Positions 45,960-57,506 of a stretch of DNA of 64,000 nucleotides are shown in pieces (position 1 is the first letter of the stretch; every line of letters starts with the position of its first letter). The notes beneath the pieces were generated by a model, which saw nothing but the letters and a program-made list of their open reading frames with translations, had not been told where the DNA came from and did not search any database. The position numbers and the translations under genes are program-made. Source of the DNA: Lingula anatina (lineage: Eukaryota; Brachiopoda; Lingulata; Lingulida; Lingulidae); assembly GCF_001039355.2 (NCBI RefSeq), contig NW_019773648.1:335055-399054 (forward strand), written 5' to 3'.

Positions 45960-46510
45960 CAGCAAAAAAAAAAAAAAAAAAAAAAAGGAATCCTCTCGAA
46001 TTATCTGCCAAATTTTTCTTTTTCTCAAAATCCATATTGTGGTAATTGCTTGAATGGAAAGCGTGCCAGCTGTAACACATTTGAACGTTTTTTCTTAAAG
46101 CAATAATAACTGTTTCCTTGAGATTCAAAATTGCGCAAGAAATACATTGTAAACAACGCAGGGAAATATATTATATTGCATTTCACCACTAAAACGGCTG
46201 TTATTGTAGTAAAACTAAAAACTGTGCTTGTCAATAGGGCTTTCGATGCCTTCCTTCCCTCTCGTCAAGGCATCCGTTGCCAATGACGTTGGGGTATCAA
46301 GCGGATTCTCGCGTTCATTCGAGACCAAAATAACATATGGCGGCATAAAAAAGACGCATGATGCAATTCTATCTTCAGACGTAAATTGCGAGTTTTTGTA
46401 CAGTGCATCGGATAATGAAAAGCCCAGAACTGCACATATCGTAGATATAAATGCATTTTGAGCAACAAGACGAACATATCGTATGAATCTTATATTGTTG
46501 TTATAAATTG
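45960..46510. other. Array edge and unassigned sequence
   Basis: An A run at 45965-45987 ends the last array unit. 46215-46480 is open on both strands (minus frame about 85 codons after the last stop, plus frame 77 codons). I recognise neither product and see no splice support. Confidence 0.35.
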
Positions 46511-46522
46511 TTGTTGTTGTCT

Positions 46523-46690
46523 GCTTAAGAGATTTTAACAAAAAAAAAACAAACTTTTAGGAAAAAAGACCTAGACTAACTTTGAATGCAGGAATGGGGT
46601 CATTGACCATTGTAAGGTACGGGAAAATAGTCATTTACTCCAGGAAAATCCAATTTTTGGCCCAAAACGAAGAGTTATTATGACTTTGAT
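46523..46690. mobile_element. TTAA MITE family 2, fragment
   Basis: Contains 'cttaagagattttaacaaaa', 'gactaactttgaatg', 'tttactccaggaaaat' and the end 'cgaagagttattatgac'. It is a diverged internal and terminal part of the 16772 family. Confidence 0.65.
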
Positions 46691-46821
46691 TATTCTCTCA
46701 TCGTATTGGCCTGATTAAATAAAAATCGTCCCATTGTGCTCTGTATTTATAATGTCATACATAGATGATACCAAAGATAATCTCAGCTCAAAACAAAGTC
46801 ATAGTAAAACCTGAATCTATC

Positions 46822-47043
46822 TACAGGGGCGGATCCAGGGTTATTTGAAGGAGGGTCCGCGAACGCAAAGCCGACCCTCACCGCCCGCCCCCCCCCCCCC
46901 CCCCCCGTGTCCCGCTGAATTTTGGCATTTGAGATGTCATTTTGGCATTTGAGGAACTCTGATTCGACTAGACAAATTTATAATTTCAAGAGGTGATCAT
47001 TGGTGTAATTTTTTTTTCAGAAATCGAAGGGGGTTTCAGGACC

Positions 47044-47088
<45 letters not shown>

Positions 47089-47286
47089 ACCCCCACCCCC
47101 CCCCCCCCCCCCTNNNNNNNNNNNNNNNNNNNNNNNNNNNNNNNNNNNNNNNNNNNNNNNNNNNNNNNNNNNNNNNNNNNNNNNNNNNNNNNNNNNNNNN
47201 NNNCATTGGTGTAATTTTTTTTTTCCAGAAATCGAAGGGGGTTTCAGGACCTCCCCCCCCCCCCCCAACACACACATCCGCCACTG
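46822..47286. mobile_element. hAT-like MITE with poly-C tracts and assembly gap
   Basis: It starts CAGGGGCGGATCCAGGG and ends CATCCGCCACTG, an inverted match of the termini. The interior includes C tracts (46888-46906, 47045-47112) and 90 N (47114-47203). The sequence 'cattggtgtaattttttttt ... gaaatcgaagggggtttcag' occurs both left (from 47001) and right (from 47204) of the gap, so the gap probably joins two reads of one locus or two elements. Confidence 0.6.
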
Positions 47287-47386
47287 TTCTACTTTGGACA
47301 GATACATGCACTTCTCCTGTCAGTTTGCATTAATTTGTACAGTACTCATGCGTGTACTAGCAAACGACGAACCGTTGAATACTTAC

Positions 47387-50300
47387 AAGGACACGTTCTT
47401 TCGAAACAAACCTCCTCTGTGGTAGAAGGGCCTACGCAGTCGTCCCCTCCATGCGCAGGCGCAGGGTTGTTGCACTTGCGTGAGCGCGTGCGGATACCCG
47501 TGCCACATGTCACGCTGCAAGCTGACCAGCCACACCAATCACACCACTGACCATGCACTGAAAACAGAATACTTTTAATAATGGATAATATCATATTGGG
47601 TGACAATATGAATGAATGATTTGTTTTTCTGTTGATAAAAGTTGGAATACAATCCAAATACATGTAGTCTAATCAAAGTGGATATGATTCAGTAAATTAT
47701 ATCCAATTGTATATTTTATGTTATCTTAGGTTATGTATGTTAACCAAAAGATATAGCCCAAAAATAAGCAAATATGGACTTGGTAAAAATGTGCAAAGAA
47801 AGCCAGAATATACAGCAAAATCTATAAGTGGGCCTATATGTTGCTTGAATCGTTTGTAATTTTCCATCAAACACCAGAACATGAAGTAGGCCTATGTGTG
47901 TAAATATCGACGTGAAATATTTTCCATCACACACGCACACACACACATACACACGCACACATCCACACACACACCTGGGCAAAGCGGTACGTCACAGCTG
48001 GATAGTTCCGCTGCGGGTCCAACACATGGGGCACCATTTCCGGTTGGTGCGGGATTGCTGCACGTGCGCGAACGTATTCTCTGTCCGTAGTCGCCACAAC
48101 TGAGGGAACATGCGCCATAACCGGACCACGCGCTCCATCCACCGTCAACTAGTAAAGGGAAGACACAAAAACGCTTCATGTATATTGTTTTTTTTTACTG
48201 GCAATTATCACTTGCAATTGCGTCTTTATTGTTCATGCTTATAAAAAATCTTAAATTACAGATGTACCGTATTTATTATAATATTTTGAAAATAAACTAA
48301 ATATTTTCATTTTACACATACATTATAAAGAGAGGCCTAGGGCAGATGTAGCAGAACACCGATCATTAAAGTTGAAATCAAATTATTTTTTAAGGGGGGT
48401 CTACAAAAATGTTTTAATTTAATTTATATTCTGAGAAGCAATTTATGCAAAAAATCGCGATAGGCGGCTGCACTCACGCGGACACGCCTCATGGTTACAC
48501 GATCTGATTTCTATTCTTGGAGAACAGCTGCAGCAGTCTTTTGTCCGTCTTTGTATTCCTCCGCCACACGGCGCATCACAGGAAGACCACCCCGACCACA
48601 AACAAGGTACTGAAACAGATATAAATAAAAGTTTATATTTTAATGCACTGATAACACCAAAGAAAGATTAATTCAGTTAACATACTACACAGTATCTTTA
48701 AAAGTAGTTTCTGCAGTATAAATAATGGCTGAACTGATCAAATTGAGTATTAAATGATTTGTGATAGGCCTTCATGTTAATAAATGACCTGCAAAGATGT
48801 ACGTTAAGTAGATATTCATACCCGATGTTGATGGGATTGCTGGCTCAGTTTTTGTAGGCGGCTCAGTAGGTGACGTTGTCGTCAGAGGTTCTGTCGGTGG
48901 TAATGTCGTGGTAGACGGTGGTTTTGTAGGTGGCGCTGTTGTTGTTGTTGTTGGCGTTGTTGTAGATGGCGCTGCAGTGGTTGGGGGAGGGGTGGGGGCC
49001 GATGTTGTCGATGGCACAACTGAAGCAAACGGCAAAGTTTTAATTTCGTTATTTTTTGTCCTTGTCGGACCTGTATATGTTACTAAAAGAATATTGCAGA
49101 ATGTTGAATCAGATCAAACAAACATTTATGTCCTTGTGATGTACTGGAAAAACCGCAATCTATAGCATTGGCATATGCCGATAGGTGTACGTACATGTAG
49201 TTGCAATACACACGTGACAAGAATAGAAGTTGGAGCATTTAAATATAATATCTAATTTTTTGAAAAATTAAGTTAAATACTGAATGTTGAAGAAAAAATA
49301 ATTTGATAATTACTGCAAGAAAAGGCACAAAACTGAAAATAAATTGCAATAAATAAACACATTTTTAATTAATTTTTTTTCACAAGTACGCTCATTTTAA
49401 CCTTTACCATTACAAGCCGCCAGACCAATGCTATCAACAATGTCCCCGAGGCTCTCCGTGTCCTCAACCTGAAACACGAACCGGAAGTCGTTCTGCGCAA
49501 TCTCGTACAACTGTGACCTGTTGACTCCGGGGCCAGCGCCAATCGCTATGCTGCGCACACCGAGACTGCGCATGTTCTTCGCTGCAGCTTGTATAGTTGA
49601 ACTCCCTGCAAAAGGCTATTCTATTAATGGTTAGTGAATTAACCTTGAAAATTAGGTCATGGTGAATCACAAGTGAATCCTGTGAAAAGTTACGCTCTCA
49701 TGTTAGGGAAGTGGAGAAGGACGGGGCTAATACGGATTGGGGCTTTCAATAGGGTGTTGTGATGGGTGTAAACTCCCCTACTACAAATGACATGGTCCCA
49801 CTAGTTTACCAGGCCACCTATAGTGGCTACCAAGAAATGATATTAATATTTATGCACAATGTAAATAACCAGATATTTAAAAAGAAAGTAGCCCAAGTTA
49901 ATCAAAAACGAAAGTAACTTCTACAAAATTACTACACGTAATATAATATTAGCTGGAACCAGTTCATTATACTGAATATCCCAGACCTTCATTTGCGACA
50001 CCATCAGTAAGTATTAAGGCTGTCTTGAGCACGGATCCCGTGGGTCTTCCACCAAACGACTCCGCGGACAGAATAATACCACAGGCATTCATGGCATCAG
50101 GGATATTGGTTCTACCTAAAAGCATGGATATAATGTAGAGAATGGTAAGCTGTTAATCATAAAGTGTATAATATGCTGGTTAGGTAATTATGAAGCCTTG
50201 AATTATTGAGATATTCAAAGTAGCTACATGTAGACCTAGGTGCACAGGTTGTACTGTACTGGTGTGTTGAAGGCCATGTGGTTTACAATAGTAATATAGT

Positions 50301-50390
50301 ATAGTCCATACGTTATCAAAGAAAAAAAACAACAATAGAATGAAAAATTAAATTGGTGAAAGATATAAAAAGGCGGCGTTTAAACAGACG

Positions 50391-50437
<47 letters not shown>

Positions 50438-51239
50438 CTCTCACCTTGGAAATACGGCAACTCCTCGAGACTAGCCACAATGGAGGCGGTCGTCTGCTCC
50501 ACCGTGAAGTCGAATACCAAAGTGACGTTGGTCGAGAACACCACGGCAGCGTAACGCGCGCTAACGTCTTTTCCAAAACTGGCAATACGTCGGACTACCT
50601 GCTGAGCAAAGAAACGCTCGTTGTCAAAACCTTGTTGAGTGAGGCTTTCTGATGCGTCGATGGCAAAACACAAGTCGAGCTGACAGCCTGAAAGAAAAAA
50701 AGTCCTTCGAGGATCGTCAAGTTGGAAGGAACCTTCACAATCTGATAGTTACCATGTAACTGTAGGCCTGCTACTACAAGCTCAATCAGTATAGGCCTAC
50801 CTCTTTATTCTTTCAAATTGTTTTAGAACTTTTGTGCTGATCTGCTATAGCACTTGGTTATGAATTTTGCCTAAAGTTGAAGAACGCAAGGGGTTTACAA
50901 GATTGACAAAGTAAAAAGAGAATTTGTGCAGTGACCAAAACGATAAATTTTTGGCTATATTTGAACAGAGCATGGTTGAGGTTTAATGCAATTTGAAACC
51001 GGTACGGTTACGGGTGTGCAAGATTGAATTAGAGACCAAAAGAAAAAGTGGTCTTTAATTGTATCAAAGTTGAGGATTTTTGAGTTTTATTTTGTTGCAC
51101 CAATTGTGATTATCAACCCACTTTCTAACAAACCGATGTCCAGTCCAGGCGGAAAACTGCTCACGTCGATAGGGGGCAGTGTGGCACCGGCCCAATACAC
51201 GCCAATTGACAGGATCACTTGTATCTGTATACTCAGCAT
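47387..51239 (-). CDS. Secreted VWA / Thr-rich / thrombospondin type 1 protein (partial, 450 codons)
   Basis: Probable extracellular adhesion or matrix protein. Eight exons on the minus strand: 51239-51134, 50687-50445, 50115-49987, 49605-49408, 49019-48822, 48609-48478, 48148-47975 and 47557-47387. All junctions are phase 1 with AG/GT sites. The start gives a signal peptide (MLSIQIQVILSIGVYWAGA). A von Willebrand A domain spans about 37-225, with the metal-binding DASES (residue 46), a later LILTDGVANEG and GVRSIAIGAGPGV. A Thr/Pro-rich linker is one exon. Three TSP1 repeats, one per exon, follow: LWSGWSSCDAPCGGGIQRR, WSAWSGYGACSLSCGDYGQR and CDWCGWSACSVTCGTGIRTR with CNNPAP and CVGP motifs. 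A strong acceptor just before the ATG implies an upstream 5' UTR exon. The last donor (GTAAGT at 47386) shows the gene continues, possibly into the gap at 47114-47203 or beyond. The layout resembles coadhesin-type and other invertebrate VWA-TSP1 proteins. No ortholog name is given. Confidence 0.92.
50395..50436. repeat. (AAT)n microsatellite
   Basis: A pure AAT run of about 14 units in the intron immediately next to the donor of VWA exon 2. Confidence 0.94.
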
Positions 51240-53597
51240 GGTTCTGTCAAAAAAAAAAAAAGTGAATTCAGTGCAAGACAAATTTAAGGAAATGCTGCAC
51301 GGTAAACAATTCTCATCTTTAAAATGGAATAATATTTCGAATATGCGTGCGAAAATGTCCCAAAGTCACATTTTTAGGTATGATTATCGTGCATACCCAT
51401 TATTTTTCTTATTCAGATCTCTTGCATGGTACAACATTGAAATGAAAGGTACACTGTATGTGCGTTTGAGTCCGTCCCGGAGCCATTTTCGTGCCAATTA
51501 TTTATACAAATGCACTAATATATCTTTTTCAGTTCAAAGCTCTAAACCAATGCACCCCTTTTTAAAATAAAATATCTTCTTATATCGATATATTCACTTC
51601 TAAAAATGAGAGGAAAGCATGACTGTCTAATTGACTCGGGAGATATATACATAGGTTATACTAGTAGCCGTAGCAATTTAATATTCCGAAGATTCATTGG
51701 TCCGAATGTTCGATTCTCTGAATTAATGCATGTATGAAGTGTATGATGTACCGGCAATGAAGTAAAGTTCATCTGAGTCGCGTACACACGATTTTTCGGA
51801 CCAGTGAACCTTCAGACCAATGAACCTTCGGATTATTGAGACACCCCCACTAGTACAGCACTGTATATCTTTACTGATAATGTGTTCTAATAATCGGTGA
51901 TAAACGGGACTTATACAGCTGTACATGTAGCCATTGCCTGGATGTATATCTTATTGTTAACACCAGAGTCAACGAGATGTGAGACAAACAGTGGTCATTT
52001 TCTCAAAACATTCTGACATTCCTTCGTTGCTCCTGGCAACGTTCATTGTAGCAGTAAACCTAAATGTTCGACCTTATCGAGTCGCGACCTCATGTACATC
52101 CAATGTGCTTTTATTTTCTACAAAGATGTGCGAAAGAGAGCGGGAGGGGGGGGGGATCAGTGCATATGATTTCTTTCAAACAAAGCTCAGATTTACTTAT
52201 TAATATAATTTAGCGGTGTTACTCTGAACGGGGGAGGTAGTAATGACTAAATATGTAGATTTACAAATGCATGGCGTCGTTTCTAAATTTGCACGGATTA
52301 TACAAAAAATATTAAAACTTATTCGCATAAACTAACTAAATAAATAAAATAAAAAACTATATATTTATTTGTGAAGCTTACCAAATTATTAAACGGTCGT
52401 CTCATGATTAGCCTATATGAGAAAGGATACTGTGATGAATCATCATATGGAAAATAATGATCTGGCATTTTACCCCCCCCCCTCTCACCCGTCCCCCTCC
52501 GTCCTAGTATGCGCCAGAAGCTTGTATTATTTATAAATTTATGGTGCTTATATAATCTATGTATTATCATCATTATTCATCAATGCTGCTTTCAGCTCAG
52601 TCAGGTGTAAAAGTAATATAAAGGCAACAGAAAAGCCGCCGCTACCATATACATATAGTTATTTTCCTGTAACGTTTTTCTTTCACAAACCAGCACTTTT
52701 TATTGTACGTTAACTGCGTCTGCCACTACAGCCCAATGTATGGTTCTTTGAAAAAAATGATTTGCACAAAATGTAAACCCGAAAATAGTTCATCATATTC
52801 GGCCATTAACAGCAAGCCGTTAAGTGTCATTTACGCAGACTTAAGAATCGTAGCAGCTTGGGTTTAACGACCGTTTAACTCACGCTTTGATGTATTTGTG
52901 AAATATTAATTTTCTCGTTATAAATGGATTTCTTTTCATCGTGGTTTCTGTGAGAACAGAATGGGTCCCGTATTGTATTTCTGTTATGTTCTGCTAATGA
53001 CTTTTGCTGTGTGCGAGTTGTAAATGTGTTCGCGTCACAGAGAACGTCAACCATTTCTTGATTTAGAAAAACCTTCGGACGACATGCTTTAACATGTCGA
53101 CAGGACTTCGATATTTAAATTAAAAACCGAGCAAAAATGTTCAGCAGCTTAACGACCTTCACATCTTAACAATATAAGAATCATCAATATGCATTCTAAA
53201 TGTAAGAGGGTGTAATTATGTGTATATATAATTAAGATGTTTTTAATTATCTTTGACAAACCCATGTGTTCAGTTAAGTCCTATCAGCTCATTACAACAC
53301 ACAGACATCACCAAACGCGACTTTTAATAAACAGTTAAATTTTTCTATGAAAGTAAGGAACTTCCATTTTTATCATCTTTTTCGCAAGTCTACAAAGAGT
53401 AGACTTTTTCCAAACACTACCCCCACCCCCTTCGGAGTTGTATAAGCCGTAAGGCTAAAAAAATGACCTTTCACAGCCATTTGGATCAGCATTTTTATTA
53501 TTTTTCAAAAGCGCACAGAGGTCATTTTCCTTCTCTCCCTAGCGTAAGGTTTGAAGACTTGTGAAAATGATGATAGAATGGATGACCTTTAACTCAC
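51240..53597. other. Upstream of the VWA-TSP1 gene
   Basis: No coding sequence was recognised. A T/A homopolymer at 51248-51260 is the pyrimidine tract of the acceptor before the VWA-TSP1 start codon, so part of this stretch may be a 5' UTR intron. Confidence 0.4.
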
Positions 53598-53760
53598 CTA
53601 ACCGTGTTCTTAGCTGGGCCAGTCTGTCAACTTCTTTTCCCCAGCTCTTCCCGACGGATTGACGTGAAGATGGCCAGATCACTTCAGCGAGTCCAACTTC
53701 TTCAGCTGACCGTTTATTGTACTTAAAGAGCAGGTCCTCTTTAGTTAATCCATAAACGAG
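53598..53760 (-). other. Candidate exon (5' UTR or unknown)
   Basis: On the minus strand the sequence ending ...RLAQLRTRL runs into a consensus donor GTGAGTT at 53597-53592. It has an open frame of about 55 codons (including LTKEDLLFKYNKRSAEEVGL) with no ATG. No good acceptor precedes it. It may be the first, non-coding exon of the VWA-TSP1 gene, whose coding exon 1 begins after a strong acceptor. The peptide was not recognised. Confidence 0.35.
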
Positions 53761-54271
53761 ATTAAGACTCCCTTCTTATTGGCTTGAGGTATCATAACGC
53801 CCCATTTAACCAACCGCACTGGTATCATAATTTTCTTAAAATTGTTTTTAAATATTTAAGTTATCTATTCAGATTCTACGCGTGGAGTTCTATGACTGAA
53901 GTCTAAGCGACCTGACGTGATGGGGTTCATATTAAAAACCGCTGACAGGGTCGCAGTAAAGGTATTTGAAGGGGGTTGGGCGGGGGTTGGTGGGCGGGGG
54001 AAGTTACTTTATCATCAGAATATTAATATTTTGTATGCCTTTGTTTGCAAGATAATTTTTTTCGTTCAAACACACGGAGACGAAATCGATTATTATTTTA
54101 TTTTTGGAAAATGTGATATTTTACACATAGAACATATAGAAAGGAATTTATTAACACTACACTGTACATGTACTGTGCGGTATTGGCTAGCATATTTTGG
54201 GATAATGCAATGTTTACACTGCATAGAACTGTGTCCTTATTTGGGTGTCGCTACACTGAAAACACACACAG

Positions 54272-54304
<33 letters not shown>

Positions 54305-54936
54305 GCAGACACGCACTCGTGCATGCATACTCGCATTCAAGCGCATACATATTTAAGCACATGGACACAATTCACACGGACACGCCTCATGCACACGCAC
54401 ACGCACTCACATTCATGTATATATGTTAAGAAACTGTGAGTTAGGCAGCCGTTTTCATCCATATATACATGAAAAATAATATGTTCATAAATTGTTTGTT
54501 GATATTATATGACTTGTGTTACGTCGGAATGGAACCACCGCACATAGTTTAACAAGCAAAATCATCCGCCCTACCCTGTTTATAATTTAGCATTGCGTGA
54601 CCTTGTTACTCATAATTACACAATTCGTGATTGACTTAGTCAGAGACACAAATATAGAAAGGGAATGGAAAACGGTGAAGGACACCTTCACAAATTGGCT
54701 GCAATTCAGTTGAATTACCAAATCCATTGCCTAACGCCATCGAAAAAAGTGTCATGAAAGATTAAGGCGCCAATTAGGCCCGCATACCATAATGCGTCAT
54801 AGAGTGCTGTCGACAGAAGCATCCGAAATTACTACCGAAAAAAAAATCAATTAACTTCAGTAATTATGCAGCAACGGGCTATATCATTCTCGGTATTCTA
54901 ACAGCGAGCTCTAAATCGCAAAAGGAAGCTGTCGAT
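53761..54936 (+). other. Region between the head-to-head genes / CEMIP-like promoter side
   Basis: No gene. Contains a G-rich stretch (53970-54000) and a CA microsatellite at 54270-54303. The promoter of the CEMIP-like gene should lie in the right part. Confidence 0.45.
54270..54303. repeat. (CA)n microsatellite
   Basis: CA dinucleotide run followed by imperfect CA-rich sequence to about 54410. Confidence 0.93.
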
Positions 54937-57475
54937 ATGGCACACGATCGTGTTGCTTCCATGGAAAGATTCTCAGTTTTAATTCTTTTATTGTGTCTTC
55001 GCTGGTGTTTTGTCGGTGCACAGTGCCCGTGGCAGGAATCGGGGCTGAAACCTTGGAGTGATCCTGCAACCTGGGGAAATGGACGGGTGAGATAGGCTTT
55101 TTTTAATGACACGTGTCTGGTTAGGATCTTTTTTTTTTTTTTTTTTTTGTTTTTTTTTGTTTTTTTTTTGGTAAGAAAAAACAGACAAACAATAAAACGT
55201 GAATAACTTTTAATATTGCTATTCATAAGCTGGACATCATTATATGCATGATATTTATCTTTATCATTTTATCACAAATTTAAACAAATAAGGCAACATT
55301 TTTTTCTCTTATGATTAGGTAAATTTATCATATAAAGTCCGCTGAAAACAATTAAACTCACATACAGCACTGTGCACTTCAAAACATTCTTACCTTTATA
55401 TTTATTTGCCACAGACTCCTGGCTCCGGCGAGGTCGTCGAAATAACAGAGGGGATCCTTCTGAACATGTCCCCGCCCAAACTGGCCGAAGTGCATATCGA
55501 AGATGGTGGGAAACTGGTCTGGGACATTGGCGGGAGATTTGAGCTGCAGTCTGGTCGTATACACATCAGTGGCGGCGGGGCAATTATAGTGGGAGGCAGT
55601 GAGCCCCAGTGTCGCTACCCTGAAAACAGCAGAGCTATCATTACGCTTACTGGTAAGATGGGGATATTTTGTCCTGTTTTTAAGCAAATAGATAGATCTC
55701 AAGATTTAAAAAATACTGCTTTGTAATTTAAATTTGTGAAAAATAAGAAAGAAAAGTAAAAAGGGTTGGAAATGTGACTTGTTTTGTGAATAACGTAAAG
55801 TATGTGTCAGCTATTTAAACATTTTCCCGCATCTAATGTAGGATATAGAATATGATAAAGGATATAATGACAGTGGGGGTTAACAGTAAACAGTATTCCA
55901 AAATGAATTAATGTCCAGTCTTTAAGCTCAGTGGCAACTCTGAATAGTAGACTTAAAAAAATGATAGTGCGTCTTAAAAATGCTACCGCCAAAGTAAAGT
56001 TTAAATGTAATGGAAAATTTAGCCAAAACAATTGTTGTTCAAAATCGCCACTTGTCCAAACTGACTGGTCAAGGACCCCAGAAACTGCTGTTCAAAATCA
56101 CATCAGTCACCAGTCCCATAACAAAAAGTAAAGAATTGAAAGTGACATTTATAGATAATAGAAACATAATCTAAGACAACCGCTCAAGTCCCATCCGTCC
56201 ATTCAAATTTTAGCAGCTATCAGGTAAAACCACTAATACTAACAGCAATCCACTGGCCCGAGCAGAGCGTTGGTAATCGACACTAACTGTATTTCTGTTT
56301 TTTTTTTTTTTTCAAGGGCAAAAAGACGAGTTTGCCGACGAAGCGGGCTTTGGACAGAAGTTTATTGGCATCCAGGCCAACGGGACTCTTGAGCTGCATG
56401 GCGCGGAGAAGATTAGCTGGACCAAGCTGAGCGGAACTGTCCACAAATTGAACAGTTCAACAGGGCTGGTGTTTGACCATGACGTAAGTATGGTCGCATT
56501 CACAACAGATGATCCTTGAACTAACTTGTCCGAGGGTCAAATATGGCCGACCCCACTTGAAAGCAATGCCGCATAATCCCTCAGTGGTCTCTCCTCCTAT
56601 CTCACGCGTCATCCCTGCAGTGGCCTAGCAATTAAAGCTAAATTAAATGGTTTAGAGATTTAATCGCTAGGGCCCTGCAGGGATAGCACGTGAAGGTTGT
56701 ACTTATTGGTTATTCTTCCTTTAGGTTTACTTGTATTTGAATTAAATTATTATACAGATATTCATCATCTACCAAAGGGCTTTCAAGCATTTTGCATTTT
56801 AATTAATCAGAAATTGTTAGGAACTGTCGATATATACTTTCAGGGACCATTCCCATAACCCTATCGCACTAGCTGGATTGATTCAACTCATTGGGGATTC
56901 TTGCTAAATTGCATTCAGTTTATGGGGCTTAAATGTCTGGCACGCCCCCTCGTAACTTAAAGAACACGGGTAAAGTCGGAAGAACTTTGTGGTCCGTGGT
57001 GCGTTTCGTGTTGCTTTGTGAGGGGGCGTGCCAGACAATTTAGCTGATTGCACCTTAGCGAGAATCTCCGCTGAGATGGAGCGTTCCTGCTAGAACAATA
57101 AGGTTATGGAAACGCAATTTTAAATTCTGTTGCTGCAGAATTCCTTTGATTTATTCATGAAACATACCACAACTACATGCACAATGCACGTTAGTGTTTA
57201 TATAGAAAATTGAGAAACCAAGAAATGGTTGATATTTTGTACTTTTAAGGAAAGGAATTAGTAATAATATCACTAGTGGGCCCAGGATGAGGATCAATAG
57301 GTGGGGGTGGGGGGGGGGAGGGGGGTGGTACTGCAACATTAAATTATTTTATTGCAAATCCTCTTAATTTTGCCTATTTGTTACTTTTTTAAGATTCACA
57401 GTAAGACTAGTGATAAGCAATTTGAATCTTAAGCGTTCAATTTAGTGAGGTGCATCGGGGTCTTTTAATGGCATG

Positions 57476-57506
<31 letters not shown>

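Larger units (their letters stand above)
42855..46000. repeat. Tandem array of about 0.6-1.3 kb units (three plus a partial)
   Basis: Units begin 'ggaacg(a/t)tc(c/a)gagcaggtctatcaat' at about 42850, 43980, 45250 and (partial) 45860. Shared blocks in order: 'ataacagcacgtaataccacc', 'ggactggggttgcgtg(g/t)gatga', 'ccggattatcgattggg', 'cgtacgctggttcgagtca', 'gtcacgggttcgagtcccgg', and 'actactcaattctaaaaccg ... tcgttctctacaacgtcaaagg'. Units differ by insertions, including a MITE in unit 2. Open frames are inconsistent between units, so no gene is called. Confidence 0.85.

Noticed and set aside
46215-46541. Opposed open frames on both strands (108 and 77 codons)
   Set aside because: No family recognised, no convincing splice sites or partner exons, and the locus lies among MITE fragments.
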